Assembly (NCBI GenBank): GCA_016648135.1
Contig: JADDOH010023075.1
Coordinates: forward strand, 124,001 to 188,000
Direction of reading: 5' to 3'
Source: Agrypnia vestita
Lineage: Eukaryota > Arthropoda > Insecta > Trichoptera > Phryganeidae
DNA length: 64,000 nt
Within the stretch, counting starts at the first letter, position 1. Each line of letters starts with the position of its first letter. The translations under genes were made by a program, and so were the position numbers. Under the pieces are notes generated by a model. It made no database searches. It was not told where the DNA came from and saw only the letters and a program-made list of their open reading frames with translations. Shown in pieces: positions 12,507 to 23,969 of the stretch.

Positions 12507-12673
12507 CTTTGAGGGAAGTTTTTGGAAGAGATCTTTTTCATCTCAGTCATGGAGCTTTTGAGCTCCGATAGATCCGACTTGGCCATCTCCGCGGACGTGA
12601 GATGGTGGACCCTGGCGGAGGCCAACTGACGGCTGCTGCTTGACGAGCTGCTGGATGTGGAGTTGGACACCAT
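12507..12673 (-). CDS. Coding exon with serine run, same gene
   Basis: This 167-nt exon has acceptor ...gttaatag at 12675-12674 and donor GTGACG at 12506-12501. It begins in phase 0 with ATG and leaves two bases. It encodes 55 full codons, including a run of eight serines near its start, then 'RQLASARVHHLTSAEMAK' and 'SDLSELKSSMTEMKKISS'. The second half is amphipathic and could form a short coiled coil. Because the preceding exon also ends in phase 0, this ATG could alternatively start a shorter isoform. No domain family is recognised. Confidence 0.7.
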
Positions 12674-12679
12674 CTATTA

Positions 12680-13435
12680 ACAGAACAACACTCATTAAGC
12701 GTGGGAAGACAGGGGCGATGAATTCTCCGGAACCCGTGGAACGTAGTATTTATTATTTATGTTCAGCAGGAGATTCGTAAGAGAATCAATCAAATACCTT
12801 TATAATTTTTAATACACCTACATCTTATTTTTATCTTATCGTATCACAGATATGTATTTATCAAGAAAAAATTTTAATGTCTGCATAATATATGCTCGTA
12901 ATGTAAAACAACATAATTAATATATTATCGTAGATAAAAAGTTAAAAAAATAATATTAAATTGGCGCTATTCATAAGATATATCTTAGTCATTTTCGTTT
13001 TATATTTATGTATTTTATGTGTAATAAATAGTATATCATTAAAACATATTACATTTTGTCAAGGTCTCCAATTTTATGTGTAGTTTAGGCATTTTTTTAA
13101 ATACAAATAATGTCGATATCTACGAAATACTTCTATAAAACATATTTTGTGTAAAAATTATACTAAGGATCAACTGTCCTAATTTCGAATGTCTGTCTTC
13201 TCGTAACTCGCTGGAATTACAACAACAACACTGAAGATGACTAGCCGTTAAAGAGGGCCGGGCGCCAGAGTGTGACATGTCAATCAGAGCGCGCCTCATG
13301 TTACATGCAAGGCTCCTCGTTATTTATCCGTCCCGAGTTTACGGCTAGTGTCAAATAATTAGGAAGCGGTTTTTGAATAAAGTTGTAACACTTTAACTGT
13401 CGAGTTTGTTATCAATACTTCCTAAATCCACTTGT
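12680..13435. other. Intronic AT-rich stretch
   Basis: No ORF is supported. A GC-richer patch at 13255-13320 is short and not flanked by matching splice sites. Confidence 0.45.
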
Positions 13436-13437
13436 TG

Positions 13438-14300
13438 ATTTTTTAATTTTTTATTTATTTATTTTGTTTTAGGGAAAATTAACAGCAAAATAACAATCTT
13501 AAAAATATGAAATAATGGTTTTTACCATGTTTTTACCATACAAGACAATTACAAATTTTCCACTGAATATAAAAATTTACTTTAACTTACTTTAATAGCG
13601 AGTGGAGAGGGTGGAGGGGAATGTGGGACGGGAGTAGAAGGGAAGATATAATGTACAAATTAGTTTGGGTGCGGTAGTGTAGATATTGTTTGTTTTATGT
13701 TTCTTATTGTTGCGTTGAAAATGTCAATGTGGTGATAGTTTGTGTTAAATGAATTTGTGGATCTGTACATAAAGGAGTTTTGTTTTGAGTTGGTCTTACA
13801 AAAGGGGAGACGAAAAGTAGGTGAATGTCTGTTATTGCGAGTTGGGATGTGGTAAGATATTCGTTGAAGAAGTTCCGGACTATCAACTAGATTGTGTGTT
13901 ATTTTGAATAGCATCACCGCGTCAGCTATGTTTCTTCGACGAGTTAGGGTCTGCATGTTAAAAAACTTCATAGAGTCTTCATTGCTTATATGAGATCTAA
14001 ATGAACGGAGGTCTAGGTATCTTAGGAATCTGTTTTGGAAGCTTTCAATTCTATTTTCGTGTACTGCATAACCTGGATTCCTAACCTGAGATGCATATTC
14101 TAAAATACTACGAACGTATGAAAAATAAAGTGTCTTGAGGGTACTGGTATTTTTGAAACGTTTACATGTGCGTATGACAAAACCAAGCATAGATGATGCG
14201 TTGGTGACTATGTAATCGATCTGTTTGTCAAAATTTAATTTACTGTATCGCCCCAACGTCTCTGCTTTCGGATTTGGTAGATAATGTTTTTTTTTTTTCG
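13438..14300 (-). mobile_element. 5'-truncated non-LTR retrotransposon (Jockey-like LINE), C-terminal RT region
   Basis: A 198-codon minus-strand frame (13660-14256) matches the end of LINE reverse transcriptases of Jockey type. Landmarks are 'KLNFDKQIDYIVTNASSMLG', 'CKRFKNTSTLKTLYFSYV' and 'RSILEYASQVRNP', then 'RIESFQNRFLRYLDLRS'. The palm-domain catalytic motifs lie upstream in full elements and are absent, so this copy is 5'-truncated, as is usual for target-primed reverse transcription. The frame ends at 13660. A 3' untranslated region of about 200 bases runs to an A/T-rich tail of 'aaataaataaata' type near 13440. It sits in the long intron of the host gene, in the same orientation as that gene. 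Confidence 0.85.
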
Positions 14301-14309
14301 TTTATTATA

Positions 14310-14785
14310 AATATTTTCATAATATTTATTCTATCTTTATTTTTTTAAATGCCTACATATATGTACAGAGTTTATATGATTATGAATATTACAAATATAT
14401 TTTTGTGCAGAAATACTAATATTTGCTGCATACATGAACAACAAAAAAAACGGATAGATTTAGAATCCATTGATCCCAAAAGGTTGGAATTGGGAATATG
14501 AACATACAACAATACAACGACAACTGACAAGCTTCGATGTGTCAGAGTAGCTAAATGCTGTAATACTATTGGCTAGTTGTCGGGTCAAGCAACTTTGAAA
14601 GTAAATAATAATTAGATTTTGATAAACAAAATCTGATCGAGTCTTGGGCAGTTCTGTTAATAAAACGTACCGTTTTACTTTCCTACTTTGAAGCCGGCCA
14701 ATATCTCAAGTTTTACTCAAAATATTTAGGATACCAAAGTGTTCAAGTATTGTAATCAGCTTATTGTTAAGTAAAGTTGCAGTAG
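14310..14785. other. AT-rich stretch flanking the LINE
   Basis: No gene is visible; simple AT-rich intronic sequence. Confidence 0.4.
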
Positions 14786-14789
14786 CACG

Positions 14790-15017
14790 GAGCGTTGACG
14801 AGCCCTGCGGTATGTATGTGTCCAGCACGGGACGCGGCGTGACGTCGCGACGCTGATTCAGCCGTCGGTCGGCGTCGGTCACCGGTGCCCGCAGGGTTGG
14901 CGCCGAACTCGGCCCCTAGCGGGAAGACTGACGATTCGTCGAACTCGCAATATATGATCCGGCAGGCGCGGTATTAGTCAGGGGTGTGCTTATACAGAGT
15001 GCTGCTAGATTCTACGT
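14790..15017 (+). promoter_or_regulatory. CpG-rich island, possible plus-strand 5' exon
   Basis: A 200-bp GC- and CpG-rich block holds 'gcgtgacgtcgcgacg', repeated 'gtcggtcggcgtcggtc' and an Inr-like 'ttagtcagg'. It ends at a perfect splice-donor consensus GTAAGT at 15018. This resembles a promoter plus a non-coding first exon on the plus strand. Equally, it could be an internal promoter for the opposite strand. No acceptor partner was identified. Confidence 0.35.
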
Positions 15018-15024
15018 GTAAGTA

Positions 15025-16100
15025 TTATTAGAGATGACCGCAGTTCTCTACACATCTAGATACGAACGTAATACTTATTCTTGGTTAATATTTATTAATA
15101 TATTGTTTACCTACTAATAAAATATTTTTATAAACATGTTACAGTGCTCGTAATGAAGATAGTGGGACATTGAACTGCGTTTAACATGTTTGTGTTGATC
15201 CTCACTAGGGGCAGCGAGCAGCTATGTTGTGACCGCTGGGTGGCCACGGAAATTTTATTATTAATTATTTAAACATTATAGTATGATACGATACATCATA
15301 TCAGATGCGGATTTATGTCTCTCTGGGCATTTTGGGAGCCCTTTGTAATTCGAGGACCCTCTAGAAAGTGAGGTCTTTCGGAACTGCGATATGCGCGACT
15401 GTATAAATGCCGTGCTGAGGTAAAAAATGTATACGTTTTGTATGCAGATGACATTATATAATTTAAAAAGACGATAAAACTAGAGGAGAATAATATAAAT
15501 CGTTATATTTTGAGTGCAGACTGTGGCATGATGTGAATTTGTTTGAAATAAGATTTATTAAATTTTAATTAAATTTGAAACAAAATGTACCTAGTTATTT
15601 AACAGTAGGAATTTTTTAAATAGAGTCACAACTTCAAAGCTTTTTTTTAATATCGTGGTAAATATTTTTAAATACATAAAAATCGTCGTAGGTTACATTA
15701 AAATCGCCTGAGGAAATTCTGTTAAAAATGTAGAACTCTGGAAAAAAACAAACGAAGAACCTTTTCGTTTGTAAGATGACATCACTCAGTTGTTTTTATG
15801 GTATGTTTAAAAATACAATTAATTATTTAGTATATTTGCTCTATACGTCTATAAAAAAGAATTCTTGAATGTGGCACCATCATATTTAAACGTCGTCATC
15901 GCGCGAAGTGAAGTAAGTGTGACATTTGTTCACTTTAAAATAATTAAGTGAATCACGGCCTAATAGAAAATCTTCCAAAATCATTTTTCTTCGTCTGTCT
16001 CATTTTTCCTCAACATTCTTTGACACCCACATTCCGAAAACCCTGGAAACTTCCCTGGCACAGTAAATTAATAATACAAAGCAGCTGGCGTATATTATAT
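15025..16100. other. AT-rich non-coding stretch
   Basis: No gene is visible. The segment 15300-15430 is slightly GC-richer, with no ORF. The plus-strand ORF at 15948-16178 runs into a hairpin and has no coding character. Confidence 0.4.
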
Positions 16101-16105
16101 TGTAT

Positions 16106-16159
16106 TGTATATTATAGCTCTTCCTTAGCGCTGACGCTAAGGAAGAGCTGTAATATACA
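16106..16159. repeat. Perfect short hairpin
   Basis: The arm 'AGCTCTTCCTTAGCG' (16116-16130) is followed by a 4-base loop and its exact complement at 16135-16149. Pairing continues outward for 10 more base pairs with one G-U pair. This 54-base hairpin is shorter than a typical insect pre-miRNA and may be a foldback element. Confidence 0.7.
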
Positions 16160-16699
16160 TAATATATACAATAAATAAATAATATATGTATGTCATTTCC
16201 TCAACCTTAATGATTAAATTTGTTATTTCAATCGCCGAATATATTTATAAACAAGACTGTTGACTCCAGGTATTCTACAAAATGAAATAAAAATTAATGT
16301 TGGCTCTACCGTAGGTCAATTTTATTTCGTATTTAGTTGTGTACTTTTGTCAAAGTTATTTATTGAATTTAATTTTAATATACACTAAAATTGATAAGAT
16401 TCTATTTGGTAAAATTGCCGGTTAAAAAATATCAATCCTGTATATCTTGAATTCGTTTGGGACAGTGACACGTGTGATCTCGGGGTAATTCATCGGCTTT
16501 TCCCGTAGGAGAGTCATAAGGCCATCCGAAAATACTCTTGTCTGTCTGTGTTTTATCTAAGAAAAAGCTGTGGAAAAATGACTCAGAGATAGGTGGTGTA
16601 TTATTATGTATATAATTTTAGTCTTAATCGCATTACGTCAAGATTATAATATAAAACCAGTTGAGAGCAAGTCACGACTTGTCATCGAGTTGGTCGAGT

Positions 16700-17120
16700 A
16701 TTATTTATAATTAGCTATAACCCGTCAAAAATGACGGAACTTTTTACATGCCGGTTTCTAAGGAATAAGTATTTACTTATTTATAGCTGGCACTCATGAA
16801 ATAGTAATAACGACTGTTATCAAAATATTTTAACTTTTTTTTTAAATTTCCTCTGCCAGCAGTTCCCCTGGGCTGAACATGAAAAGATTCGCGTCTTTGC
16901 TGGCCCGGGGTCGGTTTTTGCAACATCGCTATCGTTACCGCCTTCGAGTTTGCTTACCGGGGGTTCATGCCCCATCTTCGGCCATTTCATTTCATTTTAT
17001 TAGCCGTGAATTCCAACGAAATTACGAACTTTACGCGAAGTTACGGGGACAGACAGACAGACGGACGATGGACGGACAGACGGACGGACAGTCGGAGAGA
17101 AAAACAGACAACGAAATTAT
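16700..17120 (+). repeat. Dispersed repeat with (ACAG/ACGG)n tail, SINE- or LINE-like
   Basis: 'aacccgtcaaaaatgacgg' and 'gccggtttctaaggaataag' recur in reverse orientation at 47810-47870. A related 'cgtcatttttgatgggttat' is found at 48668. The segment ends in 'gacagacagacagacggac' near 17050, a typical retroelement tail. The 110-codon ORF across it is a by-product of this repeat. Confidence 0.55.
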
Positions 17121-17219
17121 TATGTTTGATGCTGTTTGGATATATTGGATATTTGTTCTCCATTTACAATTAGTCTTAATTAAAATGATCATTTGCCATG
17201 GTTGTTTATAGTGCTCAGA

Positions 17220-18040
17220 TAAATTATGATTTTGAGTAGCTTTTAATTGTAATAAGGGTGACTTAAAGACTGGCAGTTCTAGTATACCAGGGATTGCTCC
17301 CTGAATTACTAAAAATTAAATTTACCAATCAGCGTTACAATCGAACACCAATCACAATCACGGTATACTGCTCACTTCTTAGAATATCAGGCCACCACAT
17401 AGTTAAAACGTTAAATGTTTAGCTTAGTTTGAAAACAATAGGAAAATGAATGTGGAATTAAATGAAAATGAAATAGGCTTTTATAATTGAACTTACTAGT
17501 TGTTAATAAAATAATTCATTCCTTTCCGAGTTCATAAACACTACACCCCTAAAATACTTATCATAAATCTTATGCTGTATTTAAAAATAATACGGAAATA
17601 TATAAAATTGCTTAATACTTATTAAAAGAAATTTATCATAATTATATTTGAAACGCTTCATCATAAACTTTAACAGCAGTAGTATAATTCCTAAGAAAAT
17701 TTATTCTATGTTGTGGTTATTGGAAACGTTAATCTGGCTCGCGCTGAGCTTTTCCGGGAACGATAATTACGTTCTGGTCTCTCGGTAAATCCATGAAAAC
17801 ATATTTATGCAATAATTATATAATTCATTCAGAGTCAGGTGCAAAACTACTCAAAGTAAATATATATAAACGTACACATATAAAAAACACATGTATTGTT
17901 TTCAGTGTGCCAAAATTCTATGTAAAAATTTTCTTAATAATCGCTACAGTTTTTTTGTCTGTGTAAGTATACGTGGACGCACCATTAAATCCTCAATTAA
18001 AATGTTGGCTGACTCATTTATTTCAAATATGTATGTATGA
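17220..18040. other. AT-rich non-coding stretch
   Basis: No supported ORF, repeat boundary or regulatory site. Confidence 0.4.
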
Positions 18041-18042
18041 GG

Positions 18043-18245
18043 GGTTTTTATACCACTCAAAGGCAACAATATCCATCAAAAATTAATGCAGTCATCCAGG
18101 ATTACTCATTTAGAATGTATTGAATTCGAGATTTTATAAAATACGTAAAATCTAGAATTGATTACCTACATTCTAAATTAGTAATCCTCGGTGACTGCAT
18201 TCAAATTTTATTTTTTATTTTTTGGGTATTACTTATTTTTTCTTG
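18043..18245. repeat. MITE family 'B', copy 1
   Basis: The left arm has 'ggcaacaatatccatca', then 'atgcagtcatcc' and 'gattactcatttaga'. The right arm has the inverted order 'taaattagtaatcctcgg' and 'tgactgcattcaaatttt'. A longer copy is at 61543-61805. No ORF is present. Confidence 0.65.
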
Positions 18246-18249
18246 TCCA

Positions 18250-19865
18250 ATAGTATAAAAAATCGATTAAAATTTTTAAAATATATATAAAAACATTTTA
18301 TTTGATTTAATTTCACCGTAAAATAATTCGTTGATTCGAAATCGAAAGTGTAATATTGAAATTTTATATTTTATTTATTTAAATTATTTCCATAACTTAA
18401 CACGGAATAATGACAACTAATACATAGATACAACACGAACAGCAGAACTACTTTTGGCATAAAATAGTTCAGTAAATAGACGAGGCAACAGCTTCCTACC
18501 TACAGCTTTGCGTTAAAGTTCAACGTTTTGCCGCCAGATGGGAGTAGTGTACAACGAAAAATATTAAAAAATAAAATATATTTGCGTAAATTATCGTCCT
18601 TTTGCACAGGCTATAATTACATCCGGCATTGATGTTTTTAAAGGCTAATGGTTTTAGCGTAAATATTTAAAAACACGTATACAATCGTAACTAAAATTAA
18701 TTATTTTCATGACTTATATTATCTTAGGAAAATATATTTTTAAATTGATTTTATGACAACATTTCTTACAATACACAATAAAAATTTAAATTAAAAAAAT
18801 ATAAATTAATAAATTTAATAAAAAATAATTGTTTACATTATATATGTGTGAGGTACCTACTTAGGTACATACATTCAAACAAACAATGTTGACAGACATC
18901 AATAAATAATTTATCAGTGGTATCAATATACAAGAACATATTTTCACCAATACTATCGGATGTGTAGAGCGGACCAAATTGAATGATAGTTCATAATATT
19001 TTAATACCGATAATAACGAAGAGTTCAAATCAAAGTAAAATCATAATAGGTAGGTACCTACACCGTGACAACACAAAATTACAAAAATTAGATTAAGAAA
19101 AGCTTACGAATTCGACAACGCAGTATTCCTGAGGTCGTACTAAAAGAATAAGATCGCACGGTAACCGTATTATCACGAGAAATACCGAAATAAAATGTTT
19201 GTACCTATGCCAGTAAAAACCAGCGAAGGTAGCCATGACAGTTAAGTTGTTGGCCAGCCAACATTACGGCAGCGAACGATGGCAAAGGGCCAATGAAGAT
19301 ATAAAAATACATTTCTATATTTGTCCCGCTTTAGTGATAATGGATGTGGCAGACGTCACAATATTTGCAATTATTTCACCTTACACTACAGGTATCTTAC
19401 ACGGCATTCATTGTAACATTGGAATATTATAATATCGGATTATTTTTCGTGAAGCAAAGGATGTATCGTGTAGGTACCTACCTATCGCCTGTACATACAT
19501 AATTCAGCATTTCTTACATTATTTACATAAATACTTCATTTAGTTAACACTCAAACACGTGCCCCGAGCCTAGGTAAGACTAGGTAGACACCAGTGGCGT
19601 GTAGTAGGTATAAACTTAGGTTATGCTGTGACCTGTGACCGACTATGCACTGCACATATTATATTTCACAATTTAACTGTATATAATAAACTATCCTGAG
19701 TAGCTTTAATCCACAAAAATACCTGCACTATAAAAAGTTTCGTAAATAAGGATTTTATAAATAAATAAATATTTTATGTATAAAACGGCAAATTTTTAAA
19801 ATATATTTCGATGACGATTTACATACATACCAATAATTAAATATGAAATAAGGCTTCTTCACATA
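18250..19865. other. AT-rich non-coding stretch
   Basis: No gene is supported. The 65-codon ORF at 19235-19432 lacks any recognisable feature. Confidence 0.4.
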
Positions 19866-19869
19866 TACA

Positions 19870-20335
19870 TTTGTTTTCACAAAAATAAATTAAACATTTT
19901 ATGATGTCATCGATGACAATGTCGTCGTAAATTAACATATTCATATTGCGTATAAAATGTTTAAAAACCTACATTTAACGAACTTTCTTTACAAATTACC
20001 ATAAACTTATTCATGGAAACAGAAACCTATTGAATTTGTACTGTTAATTGTAATTAATAAACTCAGTAATTCAAATAAAAATAATAAGAGACAAGAACAA
20101 ACGTAGGTACAGTAACACAAACATCTTGAAATTCTACGGCGTAGTGGGGGGAAGTTTGCGCATCTACCTTTCCACCAACGAGACCCAAATTTCGTCTTCT
20201 GCGCATTCCCCCACTACGCCAAAGAATTTCAAGAAGTTTGCCGGCAACTGTACTCAACATATGATTTGACAGTTGGAATTCACACAAAAAGGTTAGTGCA
20301 AGCAACTATTGAATTAGAAACAATGTCATTTCTGC
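19870..20335. repeat. Dispersed repeat 'D', copy 1, interrupted by a Tc1-type MITE
   Basis: This shares ordered blocks with 35815-36175: 'atattgcgtataa', 'aactttctttaca' followed by 'attgccataaa'-like sequence, 'tgacagttg' and 'tttctgcaagtg'-like sequence. Copy 1 carries an inserted 141-bp MITE at 20110-20250 that copy 2 lacks. The family is not identified. Confidence 0.5.
20110..20250. mobile_element. Tc1/mariner-type MITE, copy 1
   Basis: The 141-bp element begins CAGT and ends ACTG with TA on each side, the signature of Tc1-like elements. The arms are nearly complementary: 'catcttgaaattctacggcg' on the left against 'actacgccaaagaatttcaa' on the right. A reverse-oriented copy is at 39576-39718. 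The ORF at 20063-20305 is a chance frame through it. Confidence 0.8.
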
Positions 20336-20339
20336 AAGT

Positions 20340-21920
20340 GCGTGCGTGCAGTTTTCACCTCAAATTAGACCTTTCGAAGAAACACGCTATTCTATAAAAA
20401 ATTTACTTGACTACTACAAAAAACTCGCAGACATAAAGATGGGCTTATATATTATTATACGGTTTTAGTAGGAAAGTACACAGTTTAGGACACGTTTTTT
20501 CTCGATTTGACTGGATTCAAGAAAAAAATTTGATGCGCGCAAACAAGTGAGATAGAATAAGCATTGATATGAAGTTGTATACAGAAACGTCGGAAAAATA
20601 AAAAATCAAGCCGAAGCCACGAATTAGGCCTAGAATTTTAAAACACATTTTTCTTAAGATAACCATTATTTAATAATATTACTAATGCGTAGCTTTTTTG
20701 CTTGTATGCGATGCATGCCACTGGTAGACATATATGTACAATATGACTTCTTGCTCTTTAATTGTATACAATAAGAATTTTTTTTGGATTAGGTCATTTA
20801 AATAAATACATTTTACAGACATGCAATAATTAGGTTATAAAATAATTTCACGTTATGGTAGTTTAATTATTAATATAATATGGTAGTTTGCATTTATTGT
20901 CGTGTTATGGTCGACCTATTTGCGACTGTGTAAATCTGTATTCTCTGTGGTCATATTTTTTCTGGACCACTAAAAATTCATCGAGGGGTTTTCTAAATAT
21001 ACTATAAGTATAGAAATACACTACAGGTGTAATAATTAACCGTAGATAAAAAAAAAACTAAGGAATCAATAATAATTCAGAATGAATTCAAATGAAAAGC
21101 CAGAAAAGTTGTAGATAATTTAAATTAATTTTTGAAAATTGATAAATGTCTTGAATTTTTGAAAAAATTAATATCCTCAATTTTGCAATGGATTGACTAG
21201 GTAACTTTTAGCGGAAAAACATAAAAATACAAACGAGCGTTTGTGTAACGATTTCATAACATATTTAACAATGCTTCTTGCGACTTCATGCCATCTATTC
21301 TGGCAGCTTGTTCGGTAGGGCACCCACGGATCCGCCGAATTGTCATCATTATGATACAAGGATTACAATTGTTATGCAATACATCGAGATAACTCAAATT
21401 GTCCACGATTATTTTCTCAATATCTAGCTGATTTAGGTTCGGTTTCGCAGTCACCACTTAAAATTCATGGTTTTACATTACAAATATTTATTTACATGTC
21501 TAAGCTCGTTTAAACCTACATACACGTTTAGCGTCAAAGCCTGAACTAATACGACGGAGATATTTATTGATATCGTTATCAATTGTAAATTATCAACTGT
21601 TTTTTGTCCGCTACTGCGTTTTCCAGCCAATAACAATGAACAGAGAAAAGCGGGAGACGCTTTAGCAGACCTTCACCCGATCCTGGATTTGGCGATATAA
21701 GCCAACAACACAAAGAATGAATTTAATTTCAGATTTGAGATCTCTGTACATTTCACGACAATGTCGTCTTTAATCATGTAAAATTTTATTAGGAGTACTG
21801 TAACGTTACTATCTTTTATTATTATTATTATTATTATATTTTATTAGTTTGTTCTTTTTACGTATATTAATATAATTTAACATAGTATAAATTAACAATA
21901 AACATAAAATAATATGATTA
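20340..21920. other. AT-rich non-coding stretch
   Basis: No supported gene. Overlapping ORFs at 21177-21457 show no domain or splice context. Confidence 0.4.
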
Positions 21921-21929
21921 ATATAATTT

Positions 21930-22258
21930 AACATGGTAGATAGAATAAAGAAAGGAGTGCTGAAATGGTTTGGTTATGTAGAACGTATGAGCGAGAAAGG
22001 ATGGTTAAGAAAATATATGGGGCGGGTGTTGAAGGCAACAGGAATAGAGAGCGTTCGCAAAAGACCTGACATGATCAGATACTCCAAATATTAAAGGCTG
22101 GCCCTGTTAAAAGCCTCAACAACTGCATGAGCTTGCATGAAAATATGCATGAATGTAGCCGAAGCAAAAGTGGTGTGCCAAGATAGAAGAATATGGTGTT
22201 CTCTACTCTCTGCATACCCCTGCGGGGAAACGGCGTGATGGGTAGTTAGTTAGTTTAA
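21930..22258 (+). mobile_element. LINE 3' fragment, copy 1
   Basis: The plus strand reads as decayed C-terminal LINE protein: 'KKGVLKWFGYVERMSEK' and 'RKYMGRVLKATG', with frameshifts. It is followed by 'cccctgcggggaaacggcgt' and a (TTAG)n-like tail. The same tail is at 56930-56992 and 61190-61256. The 5' end is lost. Confidence 0.7.
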
Positions 22259-22259
22259 C

Positions 22260-22725
22260 ATTTAAAATAAGAAAATAATTATTATTATTCTACTATCTCT
22301 ATGAGAGTCAGAGACTCGTGTAGGTATAGAGAAGGAGTATTGCAGGTATAAATTATAAATATGTATTGATCTAAGTAGTACAAAATAGAATTGAATGTAT
22401 AAAAATGATTATATCATCATCATTGGCGCTACAGTCCACTGTGAGCCTTGGACTTGTTTGTGCCTTGTTTTGGACAAACAAATATGTTAATAGTTTAAAA
22501 ATAAAATAAATATTGACAAAATCAAATTGCCAAAACTTGCTTTTGTCCTCCTATAAAGTTCTAAATAATCGCTCACGCCCGTTTGGCCGACTACCCTCGA
22601 TATGTACTTACACGTAACGCATAAACAATTAATCGTGTTAATGCGGATGAATAATTCCTTCATGGAAAATAATCCTAGTAACTGGAATATAATAAAGGTG
22701 AATTTAAACGCGCTGCGAGCGAAAT
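22260..22725. other. Intronic AT-rich stretch
   Basis: 'catcatcattggcgctacag' near 22415 resembles a recurrent arthropod repeat motif, without a defined boundary. No gene is seen. Confidence 0.35.
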
Positions 22726-22732
22726 AATGTAC

Positions 22733-22876
22733 CTGTGTCGTGGTGCTGGTGACCTGGGTCTGGCTGGACGCCAGCTGCTGCCTGCTGGAGAGCCCCGAGG
22801 CCTTCTTCATGTTCTCCATGAGGGCCGCCATGTCCCCGCCTCCTCCCACCACCGTGTCCGGGGGAAACTCCGCCAC
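22733..22876 (-). CDS. Coding exon, glycine- then Ser/Thr/Gln-rich, same gene
   Basis: This 144-nt exon has acceptor ...gtcaccag at 22878-22877 and donor GTACAT at 22732-22727. It starts and ends in phase 0. It encodes 48 codons: 'VAEFPPDTVVGGGGDMAA', 'LMENMKKASGLSSRQQ', then 'LASSQTQVTSTTTQ'. Joined to the 12.6-kb exon it gives a long Ser/Thr/Gln-rich, probably disordered segment. GC3 is very high, as in the other exons of this gene. A start codon is not needed because an upstream exon is available at 41.8 kb. The open frame on the opposite strand is a shadow. Confidence 0.75.
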
Positions 22877-22879
22877 CTG

Positions 22880-23815
22880 GTGACAAAACGTTCGTTTTCA
22901 AATTCGTTACACAACATAAATCAAACACATACACATCTAATTGTAATACAGCAAACTCACGTAGAACAGATATTTCGGATAGGATATTTTGTAAGTTAAG
23001 GCACCCATGTCCACTCGTTTGAATCGGCATAATTATATTGACACTTATAACAGAAAAAAATCAAACTCTTAACTCGTCATTCGAAATCATCGAATTGTAT
23101 TTTTAAATCTTCTACCAAATCTTATCTAACCTAACCTAACCTAATCTAACCCAATACAGGAAGTTTCTTCATTAATTGTGCGCGTCTCTTCTCTCGCTTA
23201 AACTATAGTTATCGTAAACTAGTGCTATCCATGGATAAAACATCTCAAATGTCAAAATTTATGGTGAAAATTTCGGAACTTCAAAATCTAATGTAATAAC
23301 ATTTTTAATATTTGCGGCCGAAACAATTTGTTTTAGATTTATAATCAGGAAACTCAACTACAGTGGTAATTCTTACCCTTGTAAAAATTGGAGTTTTCCG
23401 CCGCATCCTTCGCTTTATCCCGATGTAACATAGGCGCTATTACATACAAAATAAAAGATACTCGCTGCTAGCAATTAAAATATATTTATTTTTAAAACCG
23501 CATTACCTATTATACTAGGCACAAATAAAGTCGATGGGTGTCTAGAAATGCAAGAATCAATAAATTATTATTGCTAAGTTTAAAACTGCATTCAATCACT
23601 AGCAAACTAGATACATTCTGTAGTATTATGTCCAAGAAAATTGTCCCTTAATGAAGTGTCTGGTATGATTTGCAGTTTGCGCGGCGGCGTGCGGCGGACT
23701 AAATGAATCAATTTGCAGCGCGGGACGGATCTGATTAAAGCGATTGTCGGGAATTATCTGCAAATCAATTGCGCGACGCGCGCCGCACACGGAGCTCCCG
23801 ACTCCCGACTGCTTA
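22880..23815. other. Start of the 18.9-kb intron
   Basis: AT-rich. Contains the telomere-like tract at 23126. A GC-richer patch at 23675-23820 adjoins the Harbinger-type MITE. Confidence 0.4.
23126..23152. repeat. Interstitial telomere-like (CCTAA)n tract
   Basis: Five consecutive CTAAC units, one with a C-to-T change, match the insect telomeric pentamer TTAGG read on the other strand. The tract is too short to be a telomere. Confidence 0.7.
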
Positions 23816-23822
23816 GTGCTTA

Positions 23823-23967
23823 GGGCCGGTTGTTTCAAGTTGGATTAAGGTAAGCGTTCTTTTAAAGCATACATTTTTACGTTCTCCACCAATCAGACGA
23901 TCCGTTTTCGTAAAAATCTATGCTTTAATCGACCGCTTACTTTGATCGAACTTGAAACAACCGGGCC
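23823..23967. mobile_element. PIF/Harbinger-type MITE, copy 1
   Basis: The 145-bp element is flanked by TTA on both sides. Its ends are 'GGGCCGGTTGTTTCAAGTT' and the near-exact inverse 'AACTTGAAACAACCGGGCC'. The 3-bp TTA duplication and GG-starting inverted repeats are typical of PIF/Harbinger. A diverged relative is at 34789-34930. Confidence 0.75.
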
Positions 23968-23969
23968 TT

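Noticed and set aside
22727..23030. Other-frame and opposite-strand ORFs over the 22.8-kb exon
   Set aside because: They run through the splice sites and lose the phase match that supports the chosen frame.
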